A program made the position numbers and the translations under genes. This document shows, piece after piece, positions 1-12,249 of a stretch of 64,000 nucleotides of DNA. Within the stretch, counting starts at the first letter, position 1. Every line of letters starts with the position of its first letter. The notes beneath the pieces were generated by a model. It made no database searches, had not been told where the DNA came from, and saw only the letters and a program-made list of their open reading frames with translations. This stretch comes from Thecaphora thlaspeos (Eukaryota; Basidiomycota; Ustilaginomycetes; Urocystidales; Glomosporiaceae), in NCBI GenBank assembly GCA_900291925.1, contig UWYS01000014.1, forward strand, positions 558,001-622,000, written 5' to 3'.

Positions 1-1291
1 CTATAGCGAGGAGTCGAAAAAATGACGAGCAATATTCAAGGGAAATTGGATCTCTCACTTCCTGCACGTCAACCGGGGGGGGCGCTGTGCTGCCCATCCC
101 AGGTCGAATGCGCTATCGTACAGGAATCAGGCTCCAGCCAAGGACGCAGAGAGATGCCAGCGAGGATTCTGAGACGCAGGTAGCAAACACATCCTTGCCT
201 GTGCTTTCTTCCGGTACGCTTTCGACGCCCATGGCAGCGGGGCGACGGTGGGCACGGGCTATCCATCGTGTCGTCCCCTTGGCCTCGCAGGGTACATATG
301 TATCTGCTCGGCAACAATGTGATTCAAGCACATCTCAACCTCCGTGCACGGCGAGGATGGAGGATATTCAAAACCCTGCCCCTCTAAGAGAGAGATATGT
401 GATGGCATTGGATCCGCTCGCCTCGGACCGATCCTTCTGGACAAGACAGGGCACCGTGCAGCGCTTCGTCCCAACCTTGCCTGGTTTCCCTCCGCAACAT
501 ACCTTCCAAGCAAGAGGTCACGACCGACCGAGCAGGAGTCAACCTTACCTCGGAGCTTCGGAAAGCAAGAAAGGCAGACGCGCACAGCCTGGCCGAGCCG
601 GGACGCGTCCGAGATGCAGGTCGGCGTCCGTCGTCTTGCTCTCGAAAGATTGGAGCGATGCGCCTGTCCTTGGAACGGGAGCGGGAACGGGGTCTGCAGA
701 ACGCAGCGTGTGCTAGTGACGTAAAGGCTCTCGGTGACCAAGACGATGGATTCCGGAAGGAAGGAGCTGACACGGCCAGATCCCCTATTTGTAGGTCTCT
801 GGCCGCGCGCCCCTTCCTCGACACTCGCGCACCCTCTCGACACTCGGCCGAGATGAGCGACGAGCGCCGACACCAGCGACAGCACGCCGAAGAAATATGG
901 AGCTACGCAGCATGCAGCGGCGGAACCGAGACCCTCCCCGACTTCCGCGATTCTCACCGCTAACAGTGTCGCCACCGAGACGGGCGAGCTCTGATGGCCC
1001 TGGCTGAACTCGACAAACATACAGTTCTACATTGACAAGCGCACAAACGAAGGCAGGTTGGCCGATGGCCGCGCCACCGGAGTAAGCACACGGAGAGGAT
1101 TGGTTTGGATGATCCGCGGAGCGGCCTGATGTCTTTTGTTGCGTGAGCCGCCCGCAGCGGCACAACGACGGAAGGAAAACTGTACACCCCTCGGAGCACA
1201 GCTGCTCTGGAAATCAAGACGAAGCATTCCACGTTCTACTCTAGAAGAGCCATTCGGTGCGAGACAGCCCGTCAAGCTATTGCGCTCTCGC
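1..1291. other. No recognisable gene; presumed intergenic DNA
   Basis: Overlapping open frames exist on both strands (87-716 plus, 259-1020 minus), but neither shows a domain, signal peptide or splice pattern that I recognise. Both read as arginine- and serine-rich noise typical of GC-rich DNA. The stretch follows the stop codon of the BCS1-like gene and may hold its 3' untranslated region. Confidence 0.5.
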
Positions 1292-3392
1292 TCACGCCTT
1301 CTCCTGCTCCTCCAGCCACGCCGCCACGCCATCCACGGCCGCCTTCGGGTCACTCTTGTGCAACAGCAAGAAGCCCTGGATCGCTGCGATAGAGAGCCGT
1401 CCCTCTGGAATCTGCGCTACGAACCTGGTCGCTAGGTCCCGAAGCTGTACGTAGTCCAGCTGCGATGCCGACGATGCCTTCTCTTCGACCGTTCCGCTTG
1501 ATGCCGCTGGCTCAGGTGTGGCCAGCTGCTCGTGCCACTGTGTGAAGAGTTCGAGGATCTGCGGTTTGCCGGCGAAGGTGTAGGCTATTTGTAGGTCGAT
1601 ACGGCCCTGCAACGCAATCGGAACGCGAACACAGAGATCGAGAGAGAAAAGGATGTCGTTCGATCGCATGTCAGCTGCCGTCCCATCGTCCTCTTTACAC
1701 CTCTGGAGAAGAGCCAGGCCGTGACTCACAGGTCGGATCAATGTCTCGTCCAGCAGTTCTCGATAGTTTGTCGTCATGATTAGGATCCTGCCCTCGGGCG
1801 CCGAGACACCGTCGATGGCGTTGAGCAGCGAAGAAAAGTTGACGTCGGTCGAGTTCGCGCTGGACATTGCTTCCTCGCGGAACTGCTGCTTCATGCCCGA
1901 GTGTCTGGACGGCGGTTGCGACTCTGCAGCGTCGACGTCGCTGTTCTGCCCGCTCTGCTGCTGCTGCTCCTTCATCAGGCGCGTCTGAAAGACGGCGTCG
2001 ATGTCCTCGATCAGGACAATCGACTTGGGCGGGACGCTGGCGAGCATTTCCTGGAAGACTGCGTTCGACATCCGCTTCGAGGTGAGCGTGACGGTGTAGA
2101 TGGGCAGATCGAGCTCCGACGCCAGAGCGTGGACGGTGGATGACTTGCCGCTGCCTGGCTTGCCGTAAAGGAGGTAGCCGCGGCGGTAGGGGATGCCGCG
2201 GTCGGCGTACCACTTGCAGTTGCTCGGCAGCAGGAACTGCTTGGCGTCCGACAGGAGATTCTCCTTGACACCTTCCGGAAGGTGGATGCTGCTGAGGTAC
2301 CGTTTCGGCCTGGCGGCGGCGGCCTGTGATCACTGGCCGAACTTGTCAACTGACATCAGTCGCACCTTGCCCGAGTTGTATTTCGAGAAAACGACGCGGG
2401 CCTCGACGAAAAAGCGGCGGAGCGGCTCTCCGGAAAAGGTGAGGAAGTTGAGCTCGAGCGAGTCCTGGAAGTTGCTGTCGCCAATCTGCTCCCTTTTTCG
2501 CGATACCCGGACAGGCGTGCCCTCGTAGGTGAAGCTGTGCGGTACGAGGCAAGGAAGGGCAGCAGCAGTCGAGGCCGGCACACCAACAAAGAGACGGCGT
2601 TCAGTCCATCACGCACGGTGACACAAGAGCGGATTACATTCCATCTCGCTGTAGCAGATGTGCGGAGCCAGTGAGCAACTTACCGGAAGGTGTCGGACAC
2701 GAGCGGGAAGAAGTGTACCCTGGTCTCGCTCGTCTGTGTCGAGTCGCCGCTGATGCCGAGCTTGACCGAGTCGAGGTCGACCAGCTCTCCGCCGGTGCCG
2801 CCCTCGTCCTCATCGCGGACGTAGTCGTATGGCATTCGCGGGTAGCTCGAAACCTCCACGTCGCGGACCGCTTTTGACCAGGCGCTGGCGTCGATGACAT
2901 ATCGCATCACGGCCTGGTAGGCCGGATCGCTGCTGTTGATGATCGCTTTCCGCAAGAAGATGCGTCGGACATTGGACCAGATATACTACCGGAGAGGAAG
3001 CAGTATGGAGCGAAGGCGGCAGCGAGAACCACAGGAATCAGCGAAGGTGGCACGGCGGGGTCGAATGGGGTCTGGCTTCGGTGACTGACGCCGAAGAGGG
3101 ACTCTGTGGTAGAGAGCGCGGCGCCGATGGCAAAGAATTTGATACCATCTCGGAACTGAGGCGATCCAAAGAGATCTAAATGGTCGAGAGGGATGGACAG
3201 AGAGAGGGCAGAGGAAGAGGCAGGGGTGAGCCGGTGTCAGAGTAAAGGTGCTGGCAGGGAGTCGTGGCGGGAGTGGTGAAGCGGCGCTGTGGACTGACCT
3301 CTGAACGACTGTACGACTACGGCGGGCGAGACGATGCTGGCCCAGGTGGGCGAGGCGCTCAGACCGACGTGGTGGACTGAGCTCCCCTTCAT
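1292..3392 (-). CDS. BCS1: BCS1-like mitochondrial AAA ATPase with an in-frame TGA (or a 42-nt intron)
   Basis: Five exons by splice consensus and phase: 3299-3392, 3090-3175, 2684-2985, 1730-2534 and 1292-1606. BCS1 proteins sit in the mitochondrial inner membrane and translocate the folded Rieske protein into complex III. Residues 30-60 form the expected N-terminal hydrophobic segment, followed by the BCS1_N region. The AAA core shows Walker A GKPGSGKSS, Walker B IVLIEDIDAVF and the C-terminal block IRP-GRIDLQIAYTF, with a 123-nt frame-preserving intron between IRP and GRIDLQ. About 533 codons, as expected for the family. The oddity is a TGA at 2330-2332 (codon 229), where relatives usually carry a tryptophan just before the AAA core. 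Either the gene is broken, the base is an error, or a 42-nt in-frame intron (2324-2365) removes it. Divergent from the FAD gene upstream. Confidence 0.8.
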
Positions 3393-3924
3393 GGCGGTGA
3401 TATGAGGGCAAGGAGGAAGGTTGAGCTGGGTGAGCGAGCAAGGGAGGACGCGGTCGAGAAGAAAGCACGGCTGGCGAGACCCTGCTGGCCGGTGCTGGCC
3501 GGTGCTGGCTGAGCGCCGCTCGGCCTCGGCCTCCACACGGGCGAGATCCGACGTGCTGGGGCTCGTGGCTCGGTACTCGGTACTCGGTACTCGGTACTCG
3601 GTGCTCGGTGCTTGGCAGCGACGTGCGAGATTGGGATTGCCTCAGCCCGCGGCGCGATGCCCAACGCACAGGGCCCACTCACGTTCCGCCTTCTTCCAAG
3701 AGACCCTGTCACCTTGGCGCTTGCTTCTTCTCGTCATCTTCGCTTGTCGCTCCTCGGTTCTCGCTCCTCCCCCCCTCCTCTCCGTGCGCTCATCTTCACC
3801 TTCACCTCACCCGCCTTTCCTCCTTCCGCACCGCTGCCTCTCCTCCGTCTCGTCTCGTCTCGTCTCGTCTCGTCTCTTCTCGTCTCTTCTCGTCTCTCCC
3901 TTCCTCCTCCCTCCCATCTCCAGC
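3393..3924. promoter_or_regulatory. Shared 532-nt divergent promoter region with two tandem repeats
   Basis: Lies between the starts of the BCS1-like gene (minus) and the FAD oxidoreductase (plus). It contains six copies of a 7-nt unit, CGGTACT/CGGTGCT, at 3571-3612, and a TCTCG pyrimidine microsatellite at about 3846-3897, which is probably 5' untranslated sequence of the plus-strand gene. I see no clear TATA box. Confidence 0.5.
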
Positions 3925-5933
3925 ATGCGCGTCGCAGTCGTCGGCGGTGGCGTATCCGGCCTCGCCGCAGTGTGGGGTCTCAACGAGTACTCGGACCACG
4001 AGGTGCACCTCTTCGAACCGGGCGAGTGGATCGGCGGTCACACGAATACGCAGGACTTTGTCCATCCGGACTCGACCTCCCACGAGAGTACGTCCGTCGA
4101 CACAGGCTTCATCGTCTTCAACGAAGTCACCTACCCCAATCTCCTCCGCTTCTTCAAGCTGGTCGGCGTAGAGATTCTTGACTCGGAGATGAGCTTCAGC
4201 GTGTCCCGTTACGCTACGCCACCCACCCCCAAGCGGCAGGCAGCATCAGCAGCGGCGTCCAAGAAGCAGCACCACAGTGAGGAGCCCAAGGCCGAGACGG
4301 GCATGTTCGAGTGGGCGGGTACCAGCCCCGCCGCCCTCTTCTGCCAGCCGAGGAACCTTTTGAATCCGGCCCACTGGAGGATGGTCTGGGACATCATCCG
4401 CTTCAACCAGCAGTCCGTCGACTACCTCCGCCAGATGAAGGCGCATAAGGATGAAGAGATCAGTATCGGGACCTGGCTCAAGCAGCGCGGATACTCTGCC
4501 GCATTCGTTCGCAACTACCTCATCGTGAGTGGCGACTGGAACGGTAAACCGACTCGCCTGCTGACTACTGACCACCACCGCCGCCGCCGCCGCTCTACAC
4601 TTTGAAACCTCCCGCAGCCCATCACGGCCAGCATCTGGAGCACCGCCCCCTCGACCGCCCTCGCGTCGTTCCCGGCCATCACGCTGCTCCGCTTTATGCA
4701 CAACCACCACCTCCTCCAGCTGCTCAACCGTCCCCAGTGGCTCACCTGCAAGAACGGCTCGCGCAACTACGTCGAGCGCGTCGTCTCCAAGCTGCCCGAG
4801 GACCGTCTCCACCGCTGCGAGGCGGGCGAGATCATCTCGGCGCGCAAGCAGGAGGGCGGATGGGTGCTGTGCGACGCCAACCGGAGCGAGGCCCAAGGAC
4901 GCTTCGACCGCGTCATCTTTGCCTGCCACGCAGACACCACCGTAGAGATCCTCAAGGAGGCCCTCGGCGACGATCACGAGGTGCAAAGGACGCTCGAGCG
5001 CTTCAAGTTCAGCGACAACATCGCCGTTCTGCACGCAGATAAGCGGGTAAGTACAGCGGCTGAGGCGCAGAGGCTCGCGAGACCCAGGGCGGAGATTGAG
5101 AATGATCGCGCTTCATCTGGACGAGGAAGCTGACTGTACAGACTTGCTCCACCTCCTCTTCCCCTGTGCAGCTCCTGCCCGTCCGAAGGCAGGCGTGGTC
5201 GGCGTGGAATTTTGTCACCGAGACGGTCTCGGCCGCGGAGGCTGGGCAGCAGCAGCAGGACGGCAGCGATGCCAAGAACACCGACGATGTCGACGTCGTT
5301 TGTTTGACGTACAACATGAACATCCTGCAGCACATTCCCACGTCCAAGTTTGGCGATGTGCTGGTGACGCTCAACCCGTCCGAGCGCGAGGGATCCCCGT
5401 ACAAGCCGGAACCCAAGCTGGTCCTGCGCACGCAAAAGTACGTGCACCCGCTGTACACGCCGGACTCTGTGCAGGCGCAGAAGGAGCTTAAGCCGCTACA
5501 GGGCCGATCGGGCCTCTTTTTCGCGGGAGCGTGGACAAACTACGGCTTCCACGAGGACGGCTTCTCGAGCGGTCTGCGGGCGGTCGAGGCAATCGAGGGC
5601 GTGCGGCTGCCCTTTGACGTGCGCCACGCCGAGCGCCGGCTGCCCAACATCAAGGGGGCCAACGTGCTGGCGGTCGATGCGCTGGACGCGATTGGCAAGT
5701 CGCGACCCGTCAGTTGGGCGGCGCAGAGGGCGTTGGCGGTGCTGATGTACCTCTTCCTGCTCGAGGCGGTGCTCAGCGGCCTGCTGCTGCGGTTCGGCCT
5801 GGTGGAAGGCGGGAGAATGAAGGCGTGGAAGACGGAGGTGGCTGCGGTGCAGAGCTTCCTGGAGGATGCGCAGGCCAGGGGGTCGGGCTCGACGTCGGGG
5901 CTAGAGGGTTACTCGAAGGCCAAGGTGCAATAG
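3925..5933 (+). CDS. FAD/NAD(P)-binding amine-oxidase-like oxidoreductase (COG2907 type)
   Basis: Three exons: 3925-4524, 4618-5046 and 5172-5933, all joined in phase 0, giving 596 residues. The protein opens with a dinucleotide-binding Rossmann motif, VAVVGGGVSGLAA, followed by an acidic residue at the end of the second strand (HLFEPG). The second exon block, PITASIWS through FPAITLLRFMHNHHLL, resembles the COG2907 family of predicted flavoproteins. The third exon holds the C-terminal FAD contact, FFAGAWTNYGFHEDGFSSG. A hydrophobic stretch near residues 520-545 (LAVLMYLFLLEAVLSGLLL) suggests a membrane anchor. Bacterial relatives often sit beside cyclopropane-fatty-acid synthase genes, but no such neighbour is present here. 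The substrate is unknown. The start is the first ATG before the Rossmann motif. Confidence 0.85.
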
Positions 5934-8219
<2,286 letters not shown>

Positions 8220-8439
8220 GCGCCATCGAATTTGTCTTCTCAAGTCGCAATGAATCGTAGCCATTTCCCCCCAAACCCTGCACAACTGTCGTTCGGAATG
8301 GAAGGAGGATGGAAATTGGATCACTGTAACTATGCTATTTCACCCCACCCCGGGGAGCGTCTCTATCTCATTTCTACCTTTGACCCTCTTCCCGCCCTCA
8401 TCTTCCCCTGTTCTCGCCGGTCTCTGTCTCTCTCCTTTT

Positions 8440-11376
8440 CTAAAACTGCAACGCAAACATGATGCTAGCGCCAATGGTACCGATCAAGAGAGTGGCACAT
8501 ACGCTAGCGATGATGCCGACCTTTAAGAAATCCTTGACGGAAACGTAACGATCGCCGAGGTCATCCTCCATGCTGACTGCGATCTGGTTAGGATAGCCGC
8601 TGACAGGTAGACCCATCGCTGCACTCGCTACCAAAGCAGTAGAGAGGATCAGCAAGCGAGGATGCGGTGTGTCCAGTGATTCGCCCACTTGCGCTGCGAT
8701 CGGTACCAAAAGCACGGCGGCGATCGTGTGTGACTGATCGATGCGGGCAACAAGACAATGCGAAGGCGTGGATCGGTCAGCACTTTTGTACGAAAGCAAG
8801 CAAGAGAAAAAGAGAGCAGCAAGCAAGAGGCCGCCCGGACAACTCACGATAAACGTCGCCACCACCAGACCGATGCCGAGTAGACAGATGAGGATTTGCC
8901 AGATGGGCAACTCCTTGACAATCTCCTGAATCACGTCGTCCAGACTCTCGAGCAGTCCGCTCGACGTGACGGCTTTGCCCAACGCGATCCCGCCCATGGC
9001 GAGGAAGACGACGGTCCAGAGGAACGTATTGAAGTCCTCCTTTGTCAGGATGCCCGTCCCGAAAAAGAGCACGATGGGGACGATGGCAATGATGCCCATG
9101 TCGCCGACGAGCCACTCAAAGTTCTTTTCGAGGCACCACAGCGCAATCGTCGCGACCGAGACGCCGGAAATGAACCATTGGATGCGCGTAAAGGGATCGC
9201 GCGTCTCGTTGATCTTCTTGATGACGGTCCCCTGCCCCGAGCCGTAGGACCAGAGCAGCAGCAGCCAGATGACGACGAGCGACAGCCCAGAGACGGGGAT
9301 CGTGACGGCGAACCACTGGAGCCAGCCGACGGGCTGCTTCATGTACTGGAGCGCAATGAGGTTCTGGGGCGACGCGATCGGCGACGTCTGTCCGCCGATG
9401 TTGGAGGCGAGCGCGATGCCCATGATCAGGCTCGAGGCGTAGGGCGACTTGGACGGGAGGTTGCGCAGGATCGGCTGGATGAGCGAGTACATCAGCACGG
9501 GCGCTGCGACGTTGCTGATCCACATGCTCGCAAAGCACGCGACGCACATGTGCGCCAGCAGCACCGTGCTCGGGCGCGTCCCCGCCAGGCGGAGCACCTT
9601 TGTCGCGAGGATCTTGTCGATGCCGTACTTGGAGAGCGCCGCGGCCAGCGTGAAGCCGCCCAGCAGTAGACATATGTTGGGCGCAAACATCTGCGAAAAG
9701 ATCCACTTGGTCGTCTCGTTGGCCGTCATGCGCCGGTCCTCGTGGTCGTCGGTCCGCGCGACGCGCAGCGTCACGGCCAGCAGCGGGACCATGAGCGACG
9801 TGACAAAGAGCGGAATCACCTCGGTCGCCCACAGGATGGTGCAGAAGATGAGCATCGCGAGGCAGTTCTGCTCCTCGACACGGCTGAAGAAGCGTAGCCC
9901 GGGCGCCTTGAGCAGCGCAATCAGCGCCGTGAACGCGATGATGAGGTGGAGCGTGCTCATGCTCAGCCACGCGGGCGACGTTAGGGCGCCGCACGGGGTG
10001 CGCAGCCGCGTCGGCTTGGCCGGCTCGTCGCCAGCACGTTTGGTCGAGCCCATGACGGTGCGCTCGAGCGCCGCTCCCTGGGCGCGGCGCTCGATGCCGA
10101 TCATCTCGCGCCAGACGGTGTTGCGCTGCCAGACGACCTGCTCGCGCAGGTGCGTCTTGAGCTGCTGGAGCGCCGCCTCGGCGTCGCCGTTGGTGACCAC
10201 CTTGGCGTAGAACTGGACGAACAGCGAGATGTTGTCGTCGAGGCGCTGCATCGTCTCGCGCATGAAGGGCGCCTCGGCGCGGACGACGCCCTCGAGGTAG
10301 CGGTCCTTGAGGTTGCTCTTTGTGATCTTGTCGTACTTTTTCAGGATCTTGCGCATGCCCGTCTCGTTGAGCTGGACGAACTGCTTGAGCTCGCTGAACG
10401 CGACAAAGAGGTCGGTGATGCGCTTCTTGAACGTGATGCGCATGTCGATGGCGTAGTCGTTCTCGGCCATCCAAATGCTCATGGGCTTCGAGCCGCCGAA
10501 GCTGCTGTCGCCGGCATCGCTGGGCGCGGGCCGTTCACCCGCCTCGCCATCACCGGCGTGCTGCAGGCCGAGCGACCTGCGGCGGAGCGGCTTCTTGGTG
10601 AAGATGTTCCACTTGCCGCCGGCCGCTGTCGAGGAGGGGTTGGAGGCTGCGCGGGTGCGCTTGCCGCCGCCACCGCCGCGGCGCTCGAGCGAGGCGCTCA
10701 TGGCGTCAACGGCGGCTTCGGCCGATTCGGGGTTGGTGTCGATGAGCTGGCTCGACCTCCTGCGTCCGGTCGAGAGCCGCGACGATGCGCTGTGTTCGGT
10801 CAGGTGGCCGTCCTTGCGCGAGCGTCCAGCCGAGGCGTCCTCGGTGCTGGAGCGGCCCCAGCCGCGGAGGCGCTGTTCCTCGCGGGTTGCGCGGTTGTAG
10901 CGGGCGGGGTCGTTGAAGAGCTGGTCGATGCTGTTCCTCCTGTCGGTGCCGTTTTTTGTGGTTCGAACGGTGTCGACGATGATGTCGTCGTCGTCATCGT
11001 CGTCATCGCTGAAGGCGCTGTCGCTGTTGTCGTCGATCTCTTCGTTTTCGGTGCGCTCGAGGTCGCGCTCGAGTGCCTGTAGGTCGGTGTGCATCTCGCC
11101 ATGTTTGTGCTCGAAGAAGCTGACGATCTTTTGGACCTCCTTGTCAAGGAGGGGCACAAAGATGCGATCAGTGTCGCTCTGGCCGGATGACTGAAGGAGG
11201 CGGGCTGACTCGTACTCTACATCGTCGGTGTATGCGGCGCCGGGAGCGGAGGAATTTGGTTCGAGTGGGAGGTGCTTTTCGAGGAGGTAGATGCTCTTCT
11301 TTAGGTTGGAGTAAGCGAGGTACTTGTCGGCCCAGTCGGGAACGCTGTTGAACTGGAGGCTGTGGGAGAACTTCAT
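8440..11376 (-). CDS. SPX-domain low-affinity phosphate transporter (PHO87/PHO90/PHO91 type)
   Basis: Two exons, 8848-11376 and 8440-8733, giving 940 residues. The start is the ATG of MKFSHSLQF, because SPX domains begin at the N-terminus; the frame is open further upstream without support. The SPX domain shows YLAYSNLKKSIY near the start and the inositol-pyrophosphate-binding helix TGMRKILKKYDKITKSN near residue 335, separated by a long acidic, serine-rich insert. The C-terminal half is a divalent anion:sodium symporter-like transporter with about 12 membrane segments, including FCTILWATEVIPLFVTSL and the SNIGGQTSPIASPQN motif. It should import phosphate at the plasma membrane or export it from the vacuole; the sequence does not say which. 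The 114-nt intron (8734-8847) is a multiple of three and contains no stop. Divergent from PPIL2. Confidence 0.92.
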   Translation of the reverse strand: MKFSHSLQFNSVPDWADKYLAYSNLKKSIYLLEKHLPLEPNSSAPGAAYTDDVEYESARLLQSSGQSDTDRIFVPLLDKEVQKIVSFFEHKHGEMHTDLQALERDLERTENEEIDDNSDSAFSDDDDDDDDIIVDTVRTTKNGTDRRNSIDQLFNDPARYNRATREEQRLRGWGRSSTEDASAGRSRKDGHLTEHSASSRLSTGRRRSSQLIDTNPESAEAAVDAMSASLERRGGGGGKRTRAASNPSSTAAGGKWNIFTKKPLRRRSLGLQHAGDGEAGERPAPSDAGDSSFGGSKPMSIWMAENDYAIDMRITFKKRITDLFVAFSELKQFVQLNETGMRKILKKYDKITKSNLKDRYLEGVVRAEAPFMRETMQRLDDNISLFVQFYAKVVTNGDAEAALQQLKTHLREQVVWQRNTVWREMIGIERRAQGAALERTVMGSTKRAGDEPAKPTRLRTPCGALTSPAWLSMSTLHLIIAFTALIALLKAPGLRFFSRVEEQNCLAMLIFCTILWATEVIPLFVTSLMVPLLAVTLRVARTDDHEDRRMTANETTKWIFSQMFAPNICLLLGGFTLAAALSKYGIDKILATKVLRLAGTRPSTVLLAHMCVACFASMWISNVAAPVLMYSLIQPILRNLPSKSPYASSLIMGIALASNIGGQTSPIASPQNLIALQYMKQPVGWLQWFAVTIPVSGLSLVVIWLLLLWSYGSGQGTVIKKINETRDPFTRIQWFISGVSVATIALWCLEKNFEWLVGDMGIIAIVPIVLFFGTGILTKEDFNTFLWTVVFLAMGGIALGKAVTSSGLLESLDDVIQEIVKELPIWQILICLLGIGLVVATFIVSCPGGLLLAALFFSCLLSYKSADRSTPSHCLVARIDQSHTIAAVLLVPIAAQVGESLDTPHPRLLILSTALVASAAMGLPVSGYPNQIAVSMEDDLGDRYVSVKDFLKVGIIASVCATLLIGTIGASIMFALQF

Positions 11377-12038
11377 GGCTGGTGGCCGCGCGGTGGGGCG
11401 AAGGTGGTGGGTAGGGTGCGGTGGAGGAGGGTTTGCGGAGGAGTAGTGCGAGGACGACGAGATGGGTTGTAGGGAGATGTCGTCGAGGTGGCGGTGGTGG
11501 CCGGTGACGCTTCTGTTTCCCTTTGCGTTGATGCGGCTTGTGCTGGCGGGAGGGCGGGAAGTGTGCGAGAGGGAGGAGAGCATGCACACGGCTTAGCGGT
11601 GGGGCTCGGGAGCGGACGAGGCGGGTGCTGATGGTGTGTGTGGCGGGATGGCGGGGAGAGGGGTAAGAGGGTGGAGAGCGGCGCCACTGCTACTACAACT
11701 GGCAGTGCGGCGCAGCGGTCGTGGAGGGCGTTGGAGAGTGGTGTGTATGTGTGTGAGGAGGAGGAGGGTGGTGGTGGTGGTGGTGAGAGAAAAGAGGCGC
11801 CGCTGGCTGACTGAGCAGCCTTCTTTTGCCTTCTTTGGCCTTCTTTTGCCTTCTTTTGCCTCGCCAAGCCAAGCCAGGCTTTGGTCCCCACCGCCTCGCC
11901 ACCCGCCACCCGCCACCCGCCGCTGGCCACACCGTCGTCTCCTTTGTCGCGCTCCACCATCACTCCACATTTTCATCCCATCCCTCGCCCTCACCCCATC
12001 CCCCCCCCCCCCTTCCTCAACCCACACACCTCGCCACC
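11377..12038. promoter_or_regulatory. Shared 662-nt divergent promoter region
   Basis: Separates the SPX transporter (minus) from PPIL2 (plus). It includes repeated CTTCTTTTGC pyrimidine units at about 11820-11860, CACCCGCC repeats near 11897-11920 and a C run at 12001-12012 just before the PPIL2 leader. No TATA box stands out. Confidence 0.45.
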
Positions 12039-12218
12039 ATGGGTCACGGCAAGTCCGACCGCCTCTACGTCACACAGGCCGAACACGTAAGTCATCATCC
12101 CCCGTCCCCCATCCCCACCTCCCCACCTCCCTACCTCCCTCGCACTGCACCACAGCCTGGCCACCCGCCCTCATCGCCCTCATCGCCCTTGATCCCCTCT
12201 ACCCTGCGCATCACTCAG

Positions 12219-12249
<31 letters not shown>

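Noticed and set aside
87..1020. Overlapping 209- and 253-residue frames on opposite strands
   Set aside because: They have no recognisable domain, no plausible splice partners and GC-driven composition; neither can be preferred.
8896..10474. Long antisense and shifted frames inside the SPX transporter gene
   Set aside because: They shadow a well-supported transporter frame; their Asp/Arg/Gly-rich composition is a codon-bias artefact.
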